A stretch of 64,000 bases of DNA from Pedobacter sp. Leaf170. GTDB lineage: Bacteria; Bacteroidota; Bacteroidia; Sphingobacteriales; Sphingobacteriaceae. Positions 49,280 through 58,157 of this stretch are shown piece after piece (within the stretch, counting starts at the first letter, position 1; each line of letters begins with the position of its first letter). The DNA is taken from assembly GCF_920984665.1 (NCBI RefSeq), contig NZ_CAKLBP010000001.1, positions 152,858-216,857 on the forward strand. The letters are read 5' to 3'. The position numbers and the translations under genes were made by a program. The notes beneath the pieces were generated by a model that worked only from the letters and a program-made list of their open reading frames with translations, did no database searches and was not told the origin of the DNA.

Positions 49280-49691
49280 GGATTCACATTTAAGGTAAAA
49301 AAAAGCGGTTGTTAGGTTTATATTTTTTGCACTATAATCTTTTCCTTCATCGTTATGCTAAAACAACCAAAGCAAATGTAATAACTTATTATGCAGTATT
49401 TTGTTTTGCCAATTAACCTAAAATTTTATTTTTTTTAAACAAATTGAGTAAAATGCTATTAACCAATCAGAAAACCCCTAACCACAAATAAAAATAAAGC
49501 ATTTATTATTCTCATTTAAGGCTGTAAACTATCTGTTTTTAAATAATTAAACATCTGTTTTACAAAATAAAAACCAGTATGTCCATTTGCCTATACTACC
49601 AGGAAAGTCATTTAAATATGGATAGAACTTATGATTTATAAAAAAACAATTGAGCGTAAAACTTTTCTATTGTATTAAAGCTTATTTTGAT
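49280..49691. other. Gene-poor AT-rich region
   Basis: This 412-bp stretch between the LOV kinase start and a micropeptide contains poly-A and poly-T tracts and no reading frame, tRNA or hairpin I can support. It must contain the LOV kinase promoter (minus strand); no exact TAnnTTTG element was recognised. Confidence 0.5.
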
Positions 49692-49796
49692 ATGAGACCA
49701 ATTGATTCATTCGAAAAACTAGTCTTAATTTTTATTTTGATGGTTGTGCTAATTACATTATGCCTGGGCATTACCTTATACTTTTTATTTAAGTAA
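49692..49796 (+). CDS. Small membrane peptide with DSFE motif, copy A
   Basis: This 34-aa frame MRPIDSFEKLVLIFILMVVL, continuing ITLCLGITLYFLFK, is a single membrane helix preceded by DSFEKL. The peptide encoded 32 bp downstream starts with DSFEWL, so they look related. No family recognised. It probably shares a transcript with the next peptide and the EamA gene. Confidence 0.5.
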   Translation: MRPIDSFEKLVLIFILMVVLITLCLGITLYFLFK

Positions 49797-49828
49797 AAAC
49801 TTTTAAGCTGTTGTAATGTTGAAAAATT

Positions 49829-49981
49829 ATGAAAAAACTCGATTCCTTCGAATGGCTCTTAGTTTGTCTGATTGTTGCAGCTTTTATTACAGGGCTATTT
49901 ATAGCAATTGATAACAGTGAATCAGCTGCAAATGCAACCAAACAAATTCCGCAAAGCGAAAAACTTCAATCAATAACTTAA
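49829..49981 (+). CDS. Small membrane peptide with DSFE motif, copy B
   Basis: This 50-aa frame starts MKKLDSFEWLLVCLIVAAFI, then TGLFIAIDNSE and the polar tail SAANATKQIPQSEKLQSIT. One membrane helix follows DSFEWL, as in the preceding 34-aa peptide. It ends 10 bp before the EamA gene start and is probably in its operon. Confidence 0.6.
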   Translation: MKKLDSFEWLLVCLIVAAFITGLFIAIDNSESAANATKQIPQSEKLQSIT

Positions 49982-49991
49982 ACAAAAAAAT

Positions 49992-50420
49992 ATGTGGATT
50001 ATCTGGGCATTACTTGCAGCCTTATCAGCCGCTCTGGTTGTAGTTTTAACAAAAGCGGGTTTAAAAAATGTAGATTCGAGCTTAGCTTTTGCTATTCAAG
50101 CTGTTTTAATTCTGGCCATTACCTGGATGGTTGTATTGTTTCAAGGTAATTTTAGTGAAGTAAAAAGCATTGAAAAAAATGCCTGGATATTTTTAATAGC
50201 AGCAGGAATTTTTACCACATTATCAACACTCTTCTCCTATAAGGCGCTTTCATCAGGTCCTGCATCTTATGTTGTACCAATCGAACGGTTATCTCTGGTA
50301 GTTGCAATTGTACTTTCTGTTATATTTCTGAAAGAAAAGCTTACCTGGCAACTTGTTGTGGGTGGCGTGGTAATGGTAAGTGGCGCCATATTAATTGCTT
50401 TATCTGAGCCCGGCGATTAA
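49992..50420 (+). CDS. EamA family transporter, half-size
   Basis: This 142-aa protein has one EamA unit with five predicted membrane segments. Typical features are ALSAALVVVLTKAGLKNVDSSL at the start and LSLVVAIVLSVIFLKEKLTWQLVVGGVVMVSGAI (read here in two parts) at the end. Full drug/metabolite transporters have two such units, so it should act as a dimer. The substrate is unknown. Confidence 0.9.
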   Translation: MWIIWALLAALSAALVVVLTKAGLKNVDSSLAFAIQAVLILAITWMVVLFQGNFSEVKSIEKNAWIFLIAAGIFTTLSTLFSYKALSSGPASYVVPIERLSLVVAIVLSVIFLKEKLTWQLVVGGVVMVSGAILIALSEPGD

Positions 50421-50427
50421 TAACAAA

Positions 50428-50450
50428 CCCGCCAATAAATTATTGACGGG
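50428..50450. terminator. Hairpin between convergent genes
   Basis: CCCGCCAAT and ATTGACGGG pair with one mismatch around AAATT. It lies between the stops of the EamA gene and the dehydrogenase gene. No T-run, so it may be a weak two-way terminator. Confidence 0.4.
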
Positions 50451-50468
50451 ATGTTGCTTAAATTGCTG

Positions 50469-51626
50469 TTATGGTTTTAATACCACTTTAACACAATCAT
50501 CTTCTTTTTCATCGAAGATTTTATAACCATGTGCAGCATCTTCCAGTGGCAAAGTATGTGTAATTATATCATCAAGAACCACTTTACCATCGTTAACCAA
50601 GCCAATTAATTTATCGATGTAATTAATTACAGGAGCCTGCCCTTGTTTAATGGTTATACCTTTATCAAAAATCCTGAACAAAGGGAAATTATCATAAGGT
50701 GAACCATAAACACCAACAATAGATACTGTACCCATTCGCCTAACGGCTTCAAAGCACATATCCAATACTTTCATAGATCCTTTCTCAAAATTAAAAGTTG
50801 CCTTTACTTTATCCATAAAATTTCTTTCGGGTTCAAAGCCTACTGCATCTACACAAACATCTGCACCTCTCCCTCCCGTCATAGCTCTTATGGCTTCAAC
50901 AACATCAACTTTGTGTGGATTTAAGATTTCTACATTATTTACTGCCTTTGCTTTTTCCAATCGGTAATCTAACGGATCGATAGCAATAACTCTGCTCGCA
51001 CCATTAATCCAGGCGGCTTTCTGTGCCATTAAACCAACCGGGCCGCAGCCAAATATTGCCACAACTTCTCCGCCCTTTAGTTGTGCCCAATCTATCGCCG
51101 ACCATCCCGTTGGGAAAATATCTGTTAGAAAAAGAGCTTGCTCATCTGTTAAATGTTCAGGAACAATCCTCGGACTTATATCTGCATAAGGCACTCTTAC
51201 GTATTGCGCCTGACCACCACTATAGCCACCGTATAAATCAGTGTAGCCAAATAGCGCACCACCTTTTTGACTGGCAACATCTCCGTTTGGACCATAATTT
51301 TTGTAGTTACTGTTTTCGCATGCGGGGCTGGCTTCATGCTTGCAAAAGAAACACTCGCCACAAGCAATCGGGAATGGCACTACAACCCTATCGCCCTTTT
51401 TAAGATTAATAATAGCCGAACCGGTTTCTTCTACAATCCCCATAAATTCATGCCCCATTACCAATGGATCTTTCTGCGGAACTGCACCGCTCAAAATGTG
51501 AAGATCTGAACCGCAAATAGCAGTTGCGGTAACCCTTAAAATAACATCTCTGGGATCTAAAATTTCCGGATCCGGTACTGTGTCTACCCGGATATCGCCA
51601 GGTTTGTGGAATACTGCTGCTTTCAT
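50469..51626 (-). CDS. Zinc-dependent alcohol dehydrogenase family protein
   Basis: This 385-aa medium-chain dehydrogenase has the catalytic zinc ligands in ATAICGSDLH and MGHEFMG, the structural zinc site CGECFFCKHEASPAC (four Cys), and the NAD-binding GCGPVGLMA. The insertion and end resemble the glutathione-independent formaldehyde dehydrogenase / threonine dehydrogenase-like group. The substrate is uncertain. It is monocistronic. Confidence 0.93.
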   Translation of the reverse strand: MKAAVFHKPGDIRVDTVPDPEILDPRDVILRVTATAICGSDLHILSGAVPQKDPLVMGHEFMGIVEETGSAIINLKKGDRVVVPFPIACGECFFCKHEASPACENSNYKNYGPNGDVASQKGGALFGYTDLYGGYSGGQAQYVRVPYADISPRIVPEHLTDEQALFLTDIFPTGWSAIDWAQLKGGEVVAIFGCGPVGLMAQKAAWINGASRVIAIDPLDYRLEKAKAVNNVEILNPHKVDVVEAIRAMTGGRGADVCVDAVGFEPERNFMDKVKATFNFEKGSMKVLDMCFEAVRRMGTVSIVGVYGSPYDNFPLFRIFDKGITIKQGQAPVINYIDKLIGLVNDGKVVLDDIITHTLPLEDAAHGYKIFDEKEDDCVKVVLKP

Positions 51627-51911
51627 ATTTTATAATTTTAATGCTTGTTGATACCCATTTAAAATGGCAGTTGTTATTGGGCTTAATATCACAACTACTC
51701 TTTTACAACAGCATTTAATTCAAGTCGCTTAATAAAATGTGAGATACCGTATTAATCAGAATATTGGGGTTTTATACCCTTTCTTGATAAATTGTTACAA
51801 TTTAAAGCAATAAATACGCGGCAGAATGGTATCATCATTTTTAAAAAAAACTGCATAATGAATTGTTCATTCAAAAAACTAATTTTAGTATTTGATGTTT
51901 TTTAAATTAAG

Positions 51912-52499
51912 ATGATTACAATATTTAAGAAAGATTTTAAAACGAATGAAAAGCAATTGCTTTTAGCTACGGGTGTGATTTTAGCATTATCGGGTATTGC
52001 TTTTTTTTATAACCGCAAACGTATAACAAATCTGGCGTTTCAAAAATTTCGCAAGCCTGCCATAAATGGTTATGTATTTACGCTTTTAAAAGGTTCCAGA
52101 GAGATTGAAGCTTTTGTGGCATCCAATGGAAAATATTATAATGTGTACCTGGGCAACAAATTTATTGGGAAAATGTGGCAAGATGAACATGCACTACAAT
52201 GGAGTACAGATAGTAAAATACTAATTCCACTCGCTTCTCAAATTGCCAACAATATTGCTAAGGTTTTTACCAGAAAAGGCTTTTCGGCCATTTTAAAAGG
52301 CACCTATCCTGAAATTGTAAGCGCCAAATGGAGCGGTAATGAAACCCTGGAAATTGAACTTAATGAACAAACAGATTTAGAAGTGTTCGCAACATTTTTC
52401 AAAAATGAGGTGAACAATCTGGTCGATTTTGAAGAACATTTGGATATTTTAGTTAAAAAGAAAAATCAAAATTATTTTATCCTGGTGGGAATTAATTAA
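51912..52499 (+). CDS. Hypothetical protein with N-terminal membrane segment
   Basis: This 195-aa protein has one membrane segment near residues 15-31 (QLLLATGVILALSGIAFFY) and a mixed alpha/beta domain with GSREIEAFVASNGKYYNVYL and KMWQDEHALQWSTDS. No known domain was recognised. It stands alone between the divergent dehydrogenase and the convergent DAC-like gene. Confidence 0.8.
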   Translation: MITIFKKDFKTNEKQLLLATGVILALSGIAFFYNRKRITNLAFQKFRKPAINGYVFTLLKGSREIEAFVASNGKYYNVYLGNKFIGKMWQDEHALQWSTDSKILIPLASQIANNIAKVFTRKGFSAILKGTYPEIVSAKWSGNETLEIELNEQTDLEVFATFFKNEVNNLVDFEEHLDILVKKKNQNYFILVGIN

Positions 52500-52596
52500 T
52501 GCTGAGGTATTCAAATTTTAAATTAATTTGGGCGTACATCGCTTTGCGTAATAATTTGAAGTTAGCTTGATATAGTTCCAGACAATAAAGCAACTA

Positions 52597-53934
52597 TCAG
52601 GGGCTGGTTTTATGAATGCTCTTCTGGGTAGCGTTGCGCCTGTACTGTTGTGTTTTTATGTTTTCCCACATAATTAATTTCTCATCTATTTTAGCAAAAG
52701 CCCTTATTTCTCCATCTTGAGAGATAACCACTCCGAGTGCCGATGGATGATTATAGCAATAAGCAATCATTGAGCGATGGCGGGTGCCATAATGCCTTGG
52801 CTCGTGTGATACCAGAGATTTTGCAGTGGCTGTAGCAGTTGCAGAAACATAAATCTTTTTGGGCATTTTTTTAGCACGAAGTACGGCTCCAAATCCATTG
52901 GCAACCATTTTTGTATCAAATAATACCACACCATCAACACAACTTTGAGAAGCTATAAAACTGATAGCACCTTTTATCTCGTCTGATGTTCCTTTTTTAT
53001 CATAAAAAGAAATGCATTCCTGTTGATATAATTTTTTATGTATTGAACGTTTACCTCCGGAAATTTCTTGCTGTATGGCTTCTTCAGAAAGATAATTTGC
53101 TATGGATGATTTTGCATGGGCAATCATCGCCATTGTTAAACGATCGTAATGAATTTCATATTTAACATCAAGGTCTTTTGAAGGTGAAGTGATTAAAATA
53201 GCGCCGCCATGCTGGTAATTCTGAATTTTAAGCAGCAACCTCGAAAAGGTTTGTATCCATAAATTATCTAAAAATTCTTCCCAATCTGTAAAGTTTTCAT
53301 CAGGATGCATTTTTTCTAAATATGCCTTAATTTCGGCCTTAAGAAAAGTCGCGTTGCCTCTTAAAATTTTTGCAATTGGCCCAATTGTAAGTACATCAAG
53401 GTATCTTTTAACCAATAAATTTTGCTTAAGGGTAGCGAGTAACTCATAATCAAAAAGCACATGTAAGGTACCAATATCGCTTACTGCAACCTGAAAAAGC
53501 CCGGGTTGTTCTGAATGGGTATCAGATTCGTAATTTAAAAAATCCTGGTAATGCATTGCCTGATCAATCAATCCCCAAACAAATAAATCGCCTTTTTCAT
53601 CAAAGTATACGGCTAGAGATGAACTTGTAGGATCGGCTGCTTTAGATAGTTTAGCAAGCGATTTAGTATTCATCATAATCGGCTTGGTAAAGGCTATGCT
53701 GCTCCACCGCTCAGGTACAATTTTTCTCGGAGGATTTGGGTCTGGATTGTTTGGATCGATAAAGGTTACCGTCACTTTTATCAAATCACTTTCCTCTTTG
53801 CACATACTCAAATAAAAAAGTACATCAAAAAAAAGTTCCAACGTTTCTATAGCCGGCAAAACTTTTAATGTTTTGTTGAGCTTCAGCTTGTTATAAACTA
53901 ATGCGGCAAGATCTTTTGGTCGAGAATTTTCCAA
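52597..53934 (-). CDS. Diadenylate cyclase-like (DAC/DACNV-type) protein
   Basis: This 445-aa protein has an N-terminal region (about 1-300) of no known enzyme type and a C-terminal DisA_N-like domain (about 305-425). DGVVLFDTKMVANGFGAVL (335-351) takes the place of the DGA motif and GTRHRSMIAY (383-392) matches the RHR motif that binds ATP in diadenylate cyclases. The Ala of DGA is Val. It may make cyclic di-AMP, or be a sensor of the DAC-derived DACNV group, which is common in Bacteroidota (recollection). No signal peptide. Confidence 0.82.
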   Translation of the reverse strand: MENSRPKDLAALVYNKLKLNKTLKVLPAIETLELFFDVLFYLSMCKEESDLIKVTVTFIDPNNPDPNPPRKIVPERWSSIAFTKPIMMNTKSLAKLSKAADPTSSSLAVYFDEKGDLFVWGLIDQAMHYQDFLNYESDTHSEQPGLFQVAVSDIGTLHVLFDYELLATLKQNLLVKRYLDVLTIGPIAKILRGNATFLKAEIKAYLEKMHPDENFTDWEEFLDNLWIQTFSRLLLKIQNYQHGGAILITSPSKDLDVKYEIHYDRLTMAMIAHAKSSIANYLSEEAIQQEISGGKRSIHKKLYQQECISFYDKKGTSDEIKGAISFIASQSCVDGVVLFDTKMVANGFGAVLRAKKMPKKIYVSATATATAKSLVSHEPRHYGTRHRSMIAYCYNHPSALGVVISQDGEIRAFAKIDEKLIMWENIKTQQYRRNATQKSIHKTSP

Positions 53935-54239
53935 TGGGATGTTTTTTCAACTAACAAATAAATGATTAAATCGTTTGAGCTTTTTGGCAAATTTCCTAAA
54001 GCTATATGCTATTAAATTTTTTTTTTGAAACAATCTTCAACATTGCCTGTTTAGATTATACATTTACCTATTCATCATATATTTGGTTTAAAGCTATCGA
54101 TATTTCGATGGCTTTTTTTTTGCTAAAAGCTATAGCCACAACTAAAAAAACAATTTGATTTTGCTACAATCTTAACACTGAGTATTATTTTTAAAAACTT
54201 ATTCCTTTATAATTCAGTTCTAATATTGGAAACTACATT
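53935..54239. other. Intergenic region with an isolated terminator
   Basis: This 305-bp region between divergent genes must contain both promoters. Apart from the terminator at 54090-54121 no gene is seen. Several T- and A-tracts are present. Confidence 0.5.
54090..54121 (+). terminator. Isolated plus-strand terminator
   Basis: AAGCTATCGA and TCGATGGCTT form a stem with a TATT loop, followed by nine T on the plus strand. No plus-strand gene ends before it, since the DAC-like gene runs away on the minus strand. It may end a short RNA or act as an attenuator before the glycosyltransferase genes. Confidence 0.7.
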
Positions 54240-55322
54240 ATGAACATTGGAATTATAGCACATCTTAAACATCCTATCCGCAAACCTTACATGGGCGGAT
54301 TGGAAGCTTTTACTTACGAAATTACCAAAAGGCTTATTATGCGGGGGCATGATGTAACCCTTTATGCAAGCGAACTATCTGATCCATCGTTAAATGTAAA
54401 GGTAATTTTAAGCGACCTGGACTACGACAGAGAAACTTTTTCGAGATTTCGTAGTCATGAAATGAGCGAAGATTTTATTTCCACACACCATGCTTACCTG
54501 GAATTAATGCAAGATATTGATGGTAATGGACATGATATCATCTTCAATAATTCTTTGAATTATGTTCCGGTTACCATGTCAACCATCCTCGAAACACCCA
54601 TGATAACCGTATTGCATACCCCACCGATTTTTGAGATGAAGCGTGCCATGGCGCATGAGCGGAAATCTGGTAGAATTCGTTATGTAAGTGTTTCACGTTC
54701 AAACGCAAAGGCCTGGCAACCATATCTTAACGATTGCGAAGTTATCTGGAATGGCGTTGATGTTACGCAATGGAAATTTTATCCTGAACAAAGAGGCGAT
54801 TATGTGATTTGGTTTGGAAGAATACATCCTGATAAGGGCACACATTTGGCAATACAAGCGGCAAAGTCTGCCGGTGTAAAAATTAAAGTGGCTGGTACCA
54901 TCGCAGATAGTCATTACTACCATACCTATGTTGAACCATTACTGAGTGATAATGTAGAAATGCTTGGCAATTGCACACATGAAGAGCTAAATGAACTTAT
55001 CGGAAATGCAAAATGCTCTGTTATTACTCCATGCTGGGAAGAACCATTTGGTTTAGTTGTTGCAGAAAGTTTGGCTTGTGGCACACCAGTTGCCGGAATT
55101 GCCAAAGGGGCGCTTCCATATCTTATTGATGATTCTTGCGGTTCATTAACACAAAGTAACGACCCCGAGGAATTAGCGTTGTGCATTAAAAAAGCCATCA
55201 CTTTAAATAGAATCGAATCTAGAAAAAGGGCTGAAGAATCTCTTAATATTGAAGGTATGATAGATGCTTACGAAGCATTATTACTGGATACAATTGCTAA
55301 TTCTATGCCACGTGCCGTATAA
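54240..55322 (+). CDS. Glycosyltransferase family 4 (GT-B)
   Basis: This 360-aa enzyme begins MNIGIIAHLKHPIRKPYMGGLEAF, which contains the glycine-rich acceptor loop of GT4 enzymes. VSRSNAKAW, IWNGVD and the nucleotide-sugar site EEPFGLVVAESLACGTPV (E-x7-E motif) follow. It moves a sugar from a nucleotide sugar to an unknown acceptor in the cytoplasm. It overlaps the next glycosyltransferase gene by 11 bp at the preferred start. Confidence 0.93.
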   Translation: MNIGIIAHLKHPIRKPYMGGLEAFTYEITKRLIMRGHDVTLYASELSDPSLNVKVILSDLDYDRETFSRFRSHEMSEDFISTHHAYLELMQDIDGNGHDIIFNNSLNYVPVTMSTILETPMITVLHTPPIFEMKRAMAHERKSGRIRYVSVSRSNAKAWQPYLNDCEVIWNGVDVTQWKFYPEQRGDYVIWFGRIHPDKGTHLAIQAAKSAGVKIKVAGTIADSHYYHTYVEPLLSDNVEMLGNCTHEELNELIGNAKCSVITPCWEEPFGLVVAESLACGTPVAGIAKGALPYLIDDSCGSLTQSNDPEELALCIKKAITLNRIESRKRAEESLNIEGMIDAYEALLLDTIANSMPRAV

Positions 55323-56370
55323 CTTTGCCTTTTATGTTCATCATCATGGTTCGGGGCATTTAATGCGGGCAATAGCTATAGCCGAAACGTTGAAAGATTG
55401 CAATTTAACCTTTATGGGTAGCGGCTTGGCTGCAAAAAGGAAGCTCATTCCAACTCATATAACCATCGTTGATTTACCGTTTGATTTTGAAAACAAACCT
55501 GAGGTTAAAGAGGAAGATGAAATCTATGGATTACATTATGCGCCCTTAAATATAAATGGCCAGCGAAGCCGGGTTGCTTTAATGGCAGACTTATTTGCCA
55601 ATACCTACCCCCTTTTACTTATTGTTGATGTTTCTGTGGAGGTAGTGATGCTGGCTCGTTTATCGGGCGTGCCAACTATTATTGTTCGCCAGCATGGTAA
55701 AAGAACAGATTTGCCGCATGAAATTGCCTATCGTAATGCCCTTGGATTAATTGCTCCATATCATGTTAAGATGAATGGAAGCGAATCTACCTGGTTAACC
55801 AGCAAAACGTTTTTTGCTGGTGGTTTATCAAGATTTAAACCTGAGCCAGATAAATCCATAAATGATGAAAGAAAAGTTGGGATTTTAATTGGTAGCGGAG
55901 GCACCAGCATTAATTTGGCGCTCCTTAAACACATTGCTAATATGTGCCCGGATTGGAATTTTCAGGTACTAGGAAAATTAGAAGACATTGCAATAAACTG
56001 TAAAAACTTAATTTTTCATGGTGATGTTTTAGACCCAAGAATTATATTACGAGGTTGCTGCATTGTGATTGGAAATGCAGGGCACAACACGGTTATGGAA
56101 ATGGGCGCATTAAACAAGCGGCTTATACTTATACCTGAAAAGCGCCCCTTCGATGAACAATTAGAAAAGGCGCAGATTGTAGAGCAACTCGGTTTAGCAG
56201 AGATAGTTTTGCCAGAATTGTGTTTTAAAGTAGACTGGAATAAAATTTTACTTAATCTTTTGCCAAACCAAAGAAATTGGGCGCCTTTGATAGATACAAA
56301 TGCTGCAGAAAAAGCCGGTAAATACATTAAAGTTAGCTACCAAAACTTTTTCAATTTATTTAAGCGCTGA
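55312..56370 (+). CDS. MurG-like glycosyltransferase (GT-B)
   Basis: The preferred GTG start gives 352 aa beginning MPYNFAFYVHHHGSGHLMRA, whose GSGH loop is typical of MurG/GT28-like enzymes. An ATG at 55264 would add 16 unlike residues inside the preceding gene. The C-terminal part has VGILIGSGGTSIN, VIGNAGHNTVMEMGALNKRLILIPE and FDEQLEKA, the sugar-nucleotide site. Its end overlaps the end of the minus-strand glycosyltransferase gene by 15 bp. Confidence 0.9.
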   Translation: MPYNFAFYVHHHGSGHLMRAIAIAETLKDCNLTFMGSGLAAKRKLIPTHITIVDLPFDFENKPEVKEEDEIYGLHYAPLNINGQRSRVALMADLFANTYPLLLIVDVSVEVVMLARLSGVPTIIVRQHGKRTDLPHEIAYRNALGLIAPYHVKMNGSESTWLTSKTFFAGGLSRFKPEPDKSINDERKVGILIGSGGTSINLALLKHIANMCPDWNFQVLGKLEDIAINCKNLIFHGDVLDPRIILRGCCIVIGNAGHNTVMEMGALNKRLILIPEKRPFDEQLEKAQIVEQLGLAEIVLPELCFKVDWNKILLNLLPNQRNWAPLIDTNAAEKAGKYIKVSYQNFFNLFKR

Positions 56371-57168
56371 TAACATTTCATCAGCTGATGGATTTCTAAT
56401 CAATTCGATACTATCATTTTCCCATTTTATCAGTTTCATATCGGCAAATCTTTTAAGCCATCCTTCCATAGGCCATTTTTTCCATTTCTGATAAAAATAC
56501 ATCGCGTTAGCAACAATATCATTTAAATGGTTAAGCGGCGGATTATAACTTGCATGGTATTGATGATAAGCAAAAGCATCAACTGTTTGCATTTCCACAC
56601 CAGCGGCACGGGCACTAAATGCGAAATCTGTATCTTCTGCGCCATAGCCGATGTAACCTTCATCGTAACCTCCGATTTTTGAATACACTGTTTTGGAACA
56701 TGCAAAATTAAGCGACCAGAAAAGTTCATAAGGATATTGCTCAACACTACTTCGTACTGGGTCTGGTTCAGAAATCTCGTTTAAATCTGTCCAGAACTGT
56801 TGGTATTGCATAACACTTTTAGGCAAATACTTAGTTCTGCCGCACAAAAGCATATCCTTAGAAAATAACTCGCTATAACGCATTATTAAATCGGCAGCCG
56901 GAATACAATCTGCGTCCAGAAAAATAACGTGCTCAAAAGTTGCATGTTTAATGGCGAAATTTCGAGCCGCAGCCAATGGCAATCCTTTTCCACACATTGT
57001 TATCGCTTCAATTTCAAAAGCCTGATTTTTAAGATTGTATGGCTCTTCGTTCATGTGAATAACGATGAGTTCATTCGGCAGTCGAGTATTTTGGCTTAGT
57101 CCAATAATTACGTTTTCTAGCGCTGGCTGCCTGTTTTTTACAATGGTTACAACTGATATTTTTTTCAA
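56356..57168 (-). CDS. Glycosyltransferase family 2 (GT-A)
   Basis: This 270-aa enzyme begins MKKISVVTIVKNRQPALENVI. The metal-binding motif is FLDADCIPAADLI and a C-terminal Glyco_transf_7C-like acid/base segment GYGAEDTDFAFSARAAG follows. It has no membrane segment. It is convergent with, and slightly overlaps, the MurG-like gene. Its promoter lies in the space shared with the light operon. Confidence 0.92.
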   Translation of the reverse strand: MKKISVVTIVKNRQPALENVIIGLSQNTRLPNELIVIHMNEEPYNLKNQAFEIEAITMCGKGLPLAAARNFAIKHATFEHVIFLDADCIPAADLIMRYSELFSKDMLLCGRTKYLPKSVMQYQQFWTDLNEISEPDPVRSSVEQYPYELFWSLNFACSKTVYSKIGGYDEGYIGYGAEDTDFAFSARAAGVEMQTVDAFAYHQYHASYNPPLNHLNDIVANAMYFYQKWKKWPMEGWLKRFADMKLIKWENDSIELIRNPSADEMLSALK

Positions 57169-57324
57169 CTCAATATATTTTACAGTAATTCTAAACCTTC
57201 TCAGTATTAAGATTGATTAGCCTAAAACCCATCTAAAGAACATCGCCATGGCCAATAAGTTCCGCTAAATCTTTAAATTCTGAAACTATTTAAAATCCTT
57301 TAACAAATGAATGTATAAAAATTT

Positions 57325-57340
57325 AGTTTATTTATAAACT
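57325..57340 (+). promoter_or_regulatory. Palindromic candidate operator before the light operon
   Basis: AGTTTA-TTTA-TAAACT is a perfect 6-bp inverted repeat. Its core TTTATAAA recurs at 57358-57365 inside TAGTTTATAAATAC. Between them lies a near -7 element, TATATTAG at 57350-57357. A repressor at these sites would cover the promoter of the operon starting at 57391. Confidence 0.5.
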
Positions 57341-57390
57341 TTATTTCGCTATATTAGTTTATAAATACATAATTGATTTGAAAATTTTTT

Positions 57391-58110
57391 ATGAAGTTTA
57401 AAGACAAAAATATTCTTGTTGTTGGCGCTAGTTCAGGTATCGGATTAGATTTAGTTAATTTTTTAAGTTTAGAAGGCGCAAACGTTTATGCAGTAAGCAG
57501 AAATCGTTCAACACTTTGGCATGATTCCATTAAATACCTGGAGATGGATGTTTTAGATTCTTCATCAGCTTTAGCTTCATTTTTACCAAACGAACTAGAT
57601 GGCTTTGTTTATTGCGTAGGCAATATTAATTTAAAACCATTTTCAAGACTATCTGAAAATGATTTTGTAGATGATTTTAAACTAAATGTGGTTGGAGCGG
57701 CTTCCTGCATACAGCAATCGTTAAAATCTTTAAAAAATTCTTCTGCAGCATCTATAGTTTTAATAAGTTCGGTTGCAGCAAGAACCGGAATGGGTTTTCA
57801 TGCCAGCATCGCTGCTTCGAAGGCTGCAATTGAAGGGTTGGCTGTATCCCTTGCTGCAGAATTCAGTGCTAATCAAATTAGAGTTAATGTAGTTGCTCCA
57901 TCATTAACAGATACACCGCTTGCATCGAAATTGCTCAACAGCCCTGAAAAGATGGAAGCCTCAGCAAAAAGACACCCTTTAGGAAAATATGGAACAGCTA
58001 AAGACATCAGTTCTGCCATTGCCTTCCTGCTATCAGAAGACAGCGGTTGGATAACAGGACAAATTATCCCAGTTAATGGCGGACTTGGCAATTTGAAAAC
58101 AACGTTTTAG
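57391..58110 (+). CDS. SDR-like protein without the catalytic tyrosine
   Basis: This 239-aa protein has the Rossmann motif GASSGIG and YCVGNINLKPF (in place of NNAG), SSVAARTGMGFHASIAASKAAIEGL and PVNGGLG. In normal SDRs the sequence is Tyr-x3-Lys; here it is Ile-Ala-Ala-Ser-Lys, so the catalytic Tyr is absent. It may bind NAD(P) and act differently or not as a dehydrogenase. It is the first gene of the light operon. Confidence 0.92.
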   Translation: MKFKDKNILVVGASSGIGLDLVNFLSLEGANVYAVSRNRSTLWHDSIKYLEMDVLDSSSALASFLPNELDGFVYCVGNINLKPFSRLSENDFVDDFKLNVVGAASCIQQSLKSLKNSSAASIVLISSVAARTGMGFHASIAASKAAIEGLAVSLAAEFSANQIRVNVVAPSLTDTPLASKLLNSPEKMEASAKRHPLGKYGTAKDISSAIAFLLSEDSGWITGQIIPVNGGLGNLKTTF

Positions 58111-58157
58111 CACAATATAAAGATTAATCAAATCGTAAAACCTCAGAATTAAATGCG

